A DNA stretch of 8,440 nt, taken from NCBI GenBank assembly GCA_017451665.1, contig JAFTNX010000119.1:1-8440 (forward strand). Reading direction: 5' to 3'. The position numbers and the translations under genes were made by a program. The notes below the pieces were generated by a model, which saw only the letters and a list, made by a program, of their open reading frames with translations, was not told the DNA's origin and searched no databases. Source of the DNA: Oscillospiraceae bacterium (lineage in GTDB: Bacteria > Bacillota > Clostridia > Oscillospirales > Ruminococcaceae). Positions 6,118 to 8,440 of the stretch are shown here, piece after piece. The stretch's first letter is position 1, and the number at the start of each line of letters is the position of its first letter.

Positions 6118-7198
6118 AAACCGTTAGGGCTTCTTGCCATATGCTGTCGCCCATATTTGAAATAAACGCTGTGAGTTCCTCAGCCATTTCGCACTGTTCA
6201 GGAATTCTTGGGTGGCCAGGGGTTGCCTTGCCGTTTCTTGTAAAGAGGAAGTGATACAGCTTGTTTTCAGGTACAAGTCCGTCAGCAATAAGCTCGTTTT
6301 TGATTTCCTCAATGGCATTATCACAGTCAGGATTGTGCATAAGCACTGTTGTTATAAGAATAAACGTCGGATTTCCGTAGTGACTTCTCAAATCAAGGAG
6401 AATTTCCTTGTAACGGTTTTTCCACTTTGCTCTGTATTCTGCGTCAGAAATGTCAAAGTCCTCGCCACCTTCGTTGTGAGGGTCATTCTGACCAAAGGCA
6501 AACACAACAACCTGTGGAATGTATTTTGAAAAATCCCACTTAGTAACAGGACCTTCAGGATAATAACAAAGCTTGTCGTATGCTGATTCAACGCCTATGT
6601 GTGTAGGGCAGTGATAGTATCCGCTGCCGTCAAAAAGTGCAATACCACCCTGTGCGTTGTTGTGAAGCTGTGCACCCAAGTTTCTTGCAGTAATTGAAAT
6701 GTATGAATGCCACGAGTTGTCGTACTGTCCCTGGTTTTCTTCAGGGTCGCATTTTCCTGTGTATTCAATTGCCTCACAAACAGCGCCTGCTGAAACGCTG
6801 TCTCCGAAAACTTCCATTTTTCTTGCTGGTCTTTCTGGTGGTGGGAGAATTTCTCCTTCGCCGTCGATTTCAAGACCTAAAAGCTCATAAGAGTGAGTTG
6901 CGTCCTGACGCTTGAAGAGAATAAGTGAATGTTCGCCCTGTTCCAAGTTTTCACAAAGAGTAAGGGTAATGTCCTCTTCCTTGTGTTCAAAGGTAACCTT
7001 ACTTTCAAATCCGTCAACTATAACGCCAAGCTCCATTACGTTATAAAAACGCTGGTTTCTGATGGTAGCCTTGACGCCTGTTCCTTTGAAATTCATTCTC
7101 ACATAGCTTCCCGAATAGATGAATTTTACTCGCTCAGGGTCAGAAAAATCAATTCTTCCCATATAATAAAGATTTTTGTCTGATGGTTTTATAAACAC
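6104..7198 (-). CDS. SGNH/GDSL esterase, carbohydrate esterase family 2-like, no signal peptide
   Basis: A 364-residue protein in two parts. Residues about 10-115 resemble the N-terminal beta-sandwich of CE2 acetyl esterases (SGSYVRMNFKGTGVKATI, then LEQGEHSLILFKRQDA). Residues about 127-350 form an SGNH hydrolase domain. The nucleophile is Ser134 in FGDSVSAG, the oxyanion Gly lies in NNAQGG (180-185), Asn238 is in FGQND, and the probable catalytic His329 is in PGHPRIPEQ. The position two before the His is Pro instead of the usual Asp, fitting the Ser-His dyad type of CE2. The likely role is removal of acetyl groups from imported sugars or oligosaccharides; the substrate is unknown. There is no signal peptide, so it is probably cytoplasmic. 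The start is GTG with GGGGGA 6 nt upstream. The last residues, SIDN, and the stop come from the heptad repeat. Confidence 0.85.
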   Translation of the reverse strand: MFIKPSDKNLYYMGRIDFSDPERVKFIYSGSYVRMNFKGTGVKATIRNQRFYNVMELGVIVDGFESKVTFEHKEEDITLTLCENLEQGEHSLILFKRQDATHSYELLGLEIDGEGEILPPPERPARKMEVFGDSVSAGAVCEAIEYTGKCDPEENQGQYDNSWHSYISITARNLGAQLHNNAQGGIALFDGSGYYHCPTHIGVESAYDKLCYYPEGPVTKWDFSKYIPQVVVFAFGQNDPHNEGGEDFDISDAEYRAKWKNRYKEILLDLRSHYGNPTFILITTVLMHNPDCDNAIEEIKNELIADGLVPENKLYHFLFTRNGKATPGHPRIPEQCEMAEELTAFISNMGDSIWQEALTVSIDN

Positions 7199-7240
7199 AA
7201 AAAATCCCCCTTTTTCACATAAATTTATACCGATAAGTTT

Positions 7241-7268
7241 ATTTTATCATATGGAGAAAGTTTGTCAA
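7241..7268 (-). promoter_or_regulatory. Sigma-A-type promoter for the CE2-like esterase gene
   Basis: On the minus strand, a perfect -35 TTGACA (7268-7263) is followed after 16 nt by TAAAAT (7246-7241), five of six bases matching the -10 consensus. An extended -10 TG lies at 7249-7248, one base before the hexamer. Initiation near 7234 would give a leader of about 36 nt before the GTG start. Confidence 0.75.
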
Positions 7269-7309
7269 GAATTTCAATCGTTTACTTTATTAAAGATTTG
7301 TAAAGCCTC

Positions 7310-7338
7310 TTGAAATCGGCAAATTAAAGATATATAAT
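7310..7338 (+). promoter_or_regulatory. Sigma-A-type promoter for the SGNH lipoprotein gene
   Basis: TTGAAA (7310-7315) and a perfect TATAAT (7333-7338) are separated by 17 nt. Initiation near 7345 would give a leader of about 34 nt. The site lies back to back with the minus-strand promoter, with about 41 nt between the two -35 boxes, so a shared regulator could act between them. I saw no clear operator palindrome or catabolite-response element there. Confidence 0.8.
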
Positions 7339-7378
7339 AAATGTGTGATTTTTATTTTTTTTAGAAAGGAATATTGTT

Positions 7379-8440
7379 ATGACAAAAAGACTTATTGCAC
7401 TTCTTGCTGCTCTTTCTCTTTCTGTAACTATGCTTGCAGGCTGTGGAAACGACAACAAGGACAAAAAGGAAGAAACAACAACTACAACAACCACAACTGC
7501 TGCTTCAGGCGACGAAAACAAGACTCCTGATGATAACGGTAAGGAGGAATCTGATTTGAAAGCACCTGTTGCTGACGCACCATTTGACATCAAAAACGGA
7601 CCTACGGAAAATATGATGACTCGTTCAATTCTCCGTGAGGGAAACCTTGCAAGACTTGCATCAAAGCTTCAGTATGCACTTGACAACAAAAAAGAGTATA
7701 CAAACGTTGTTTTTGTAGGTGATTCAATTACAGCAGGTTCAAGTGCTGCATCATCAAACCAGTATGTAAACCAGTTTACAAGATGGTGGGAAGAAAACAT
7801 CAGCTTCTATATTAACCCAACAAACGCAGGTATCGGTGCTACTGATACATACCTTGCTGTTCACAGAGCTGAAAGAGATGTTCTTTCAAAGGACCCTGAC
7901 ATTATCTTTATCGAATTTATCAACGACGCAAACAATGACTTCTATAAGACAGCTATGGACAGCCTTGTAAGAAAGTGCCTTGCTTATGAAAGCCAGCCTG
8001 CTGTTATCCTTGTTGAAATGACAATGGAAGACGGAACCTGCCCACAGGGTGTTCACACAGAAATTGCTGAATACTACGACATTCCTGTAATTTCATACCA
8101 TGACGCTGTTTTGCCTGAAATTGATGCTGGTAACTTCACATGGAAGGACATTTCACCAGACAACATTCACCCTAACGATGCAGGTCATAAGATGCTTGCA
8201 CAGCTCCTTGAAAACTTCATCACAGTAGTTAAGGACGACCTTGCAAACATTGACAAGACAATTGACACAGAAATTCCTGAAGCTGCTATGGGCGACAAGT
8301 ATGCAAACGCAATTGTTGCTAACAGAGACAGCGCTGAGGTTACAGTTGTTGACGAAGGCTCATTCACAGACAAGCCATCATTCTATCAGAACTTTACAAA
8401 CGGTTGGGGAACAACAACCGGTGGTACAATCACATTTGAG
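7379..8440 (+). CDS. SGNH/GDSL hydrolase lipoprotein, 3' end beyond the window
   Basis: The frame is open from ATG 7379 to the last base (354 codons, no stop), so the C-terminus is missing. Residues 1-21 are a lipoprotein signal peptide with the lipobox LAGC and lipidated Cys22. A Lys/Glu-rich stretch and eight threonines (33-40) form a wall-spanning linker. An SGNH domain covers about 105-280: Ser116 in VVFVGDSITAG, block II Gly in NAGIGATDT (149-157), Asn182 in FIEFINDAN, and Asp261/His264 in SPDNIHPNDAGH. Unlike its neighbour it has the full Ser-Asp-His triad. From about 285 a further region begins with beta-like character (AEVTVVDEGSF, NGWGTTTGGTITFE) and continues off the window. It is probably a surface esterase acting on polysaccharide or another acylated polymer; the substrate is unknown. 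AAGGA (7366-7370) lies 8 nt before the ATG. Confidence 0.88.
   Translation, partial: MTKRLIALLAALSLSVTMLAGCGNDNKDKKEETTTTTTTTAASGDENKTPDDNGKEESDLKAPVADAPFDIKNGPTENMMTRSILREGNLARLASKLQYALDNKKEYTNVVFVGDSITAGSSAASSNQYVNQFTRWWEENISFYINPTNAGIGATDTYLAVHRAERDVLSKDPDIIFIEFINDANNDFYKTAMDSLVRKCLAYESQPAVILVEMTMEDGTCPQGVHTEIAEYYDIPVISYHDAVLPEIDAGNFTWKDISPDNIHPNDAGHKMLAQLLENFITVVKDDLANIDKTIDTEIPEAAMGDKYANAIVANRDSAEVTVVDEGSFTDKPSFYQNFTNGWGTTTGGTITFE
7475..7498 (+). repeat. ACN trinucleotide tract encoding eight threonines
   Basis: Eight consecutive ACA/ACT/ACC codons encode Thr33-Thr40 of the lipoprotein linker. The tract is short and mixed in codons, so slippage should be limited. Low-complexity linkers of this kind are common after the lipidated Cys in Gram-positive surface lipoproteins. 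Confidence 0.7.

Noticed and set aside
7324..7593. Minus-strand frame with a run of valines, possible membrane peptide
   Set aside because: The valine run is the antisense of the Thr tract in the lipoprotein linker, and the frame covers the signal peptide and promoter of that gene.

Overview
The window carries the distal part of a type II fatty-acid synthesis and acetyl-CoA carboxylase operon from a Firmicute of the class Clostridia. The gene order fabG-fabF-accB-fabZ-accC-accD-accA, the short AccA, the AT-leaning codon use with many AGA arginines, and the strong AGGAGG-type ribosome sites all fit. A Ruminococcus-like (Oscillospiraceae) gut or rumen bacterium is my best guess, from the style of the sequence and the flanking esterases; the genus cannot be proved from here.

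Positions 1-6001, all on the + strand: the last 63 codons of fabG, then complete fabF, accB, fabZ, accC, accD, accA and acpP. AccC with biotinylated AccB carboxylates biotin. The AccD/AccA transferase moves the carboxyl group to acetyl-CoA to give malonyl-CoA. FabF condenses malonyl-ACP with acyl-ACP, FabG reduces the ketoacyl group, FabZ dehydrates the hydroxyacyl group, and AcpP carries the chain. The enoyl reductase, FabD and FabH are not in the window and presumably lie upstream. Most gaps are 11-26 nt (14-16 nt around accD). Three are longer: 114 nt (fabG-fabF), 192 nt (accB-fabZ) and 78 nt (accA-acpP). The first two begin with long perfect stem-loops whose left arm contains the stop codon of the preceding gene.

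The accB-fabZ gap holds two (ATTGTCA)n heptad arrays in largely opposite orientation around an internal hairpin, which looks like a small non-autonomous repeat element. A third, nearly identical array lies at 6093-6117, next to a bidirectional terminator (6061-6092) that separates the operon from the convergent gene downstream.

Positions 6104-8440: two divergently transcribed SGNH/GDSL hydrolases. The minus-strand gene is a CE2-like two-domain esterase without a signal peptide. The plus-strand gene is an SGNH lipoprotein with a lipobox and a Thr-rich linker, cut off by the window end. The 180-nt region between them holds two convincing back-to-back sigma-A-type promoters. Two start sites were set from ribosome-binding sites: fabZ at ATG 2202 and accD at GTG 4023.

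I see no clear undescribed multi-gene system. The most interesting items are the heptad repeats, the stop-codon-spanning stem-loops and the paired esterases.
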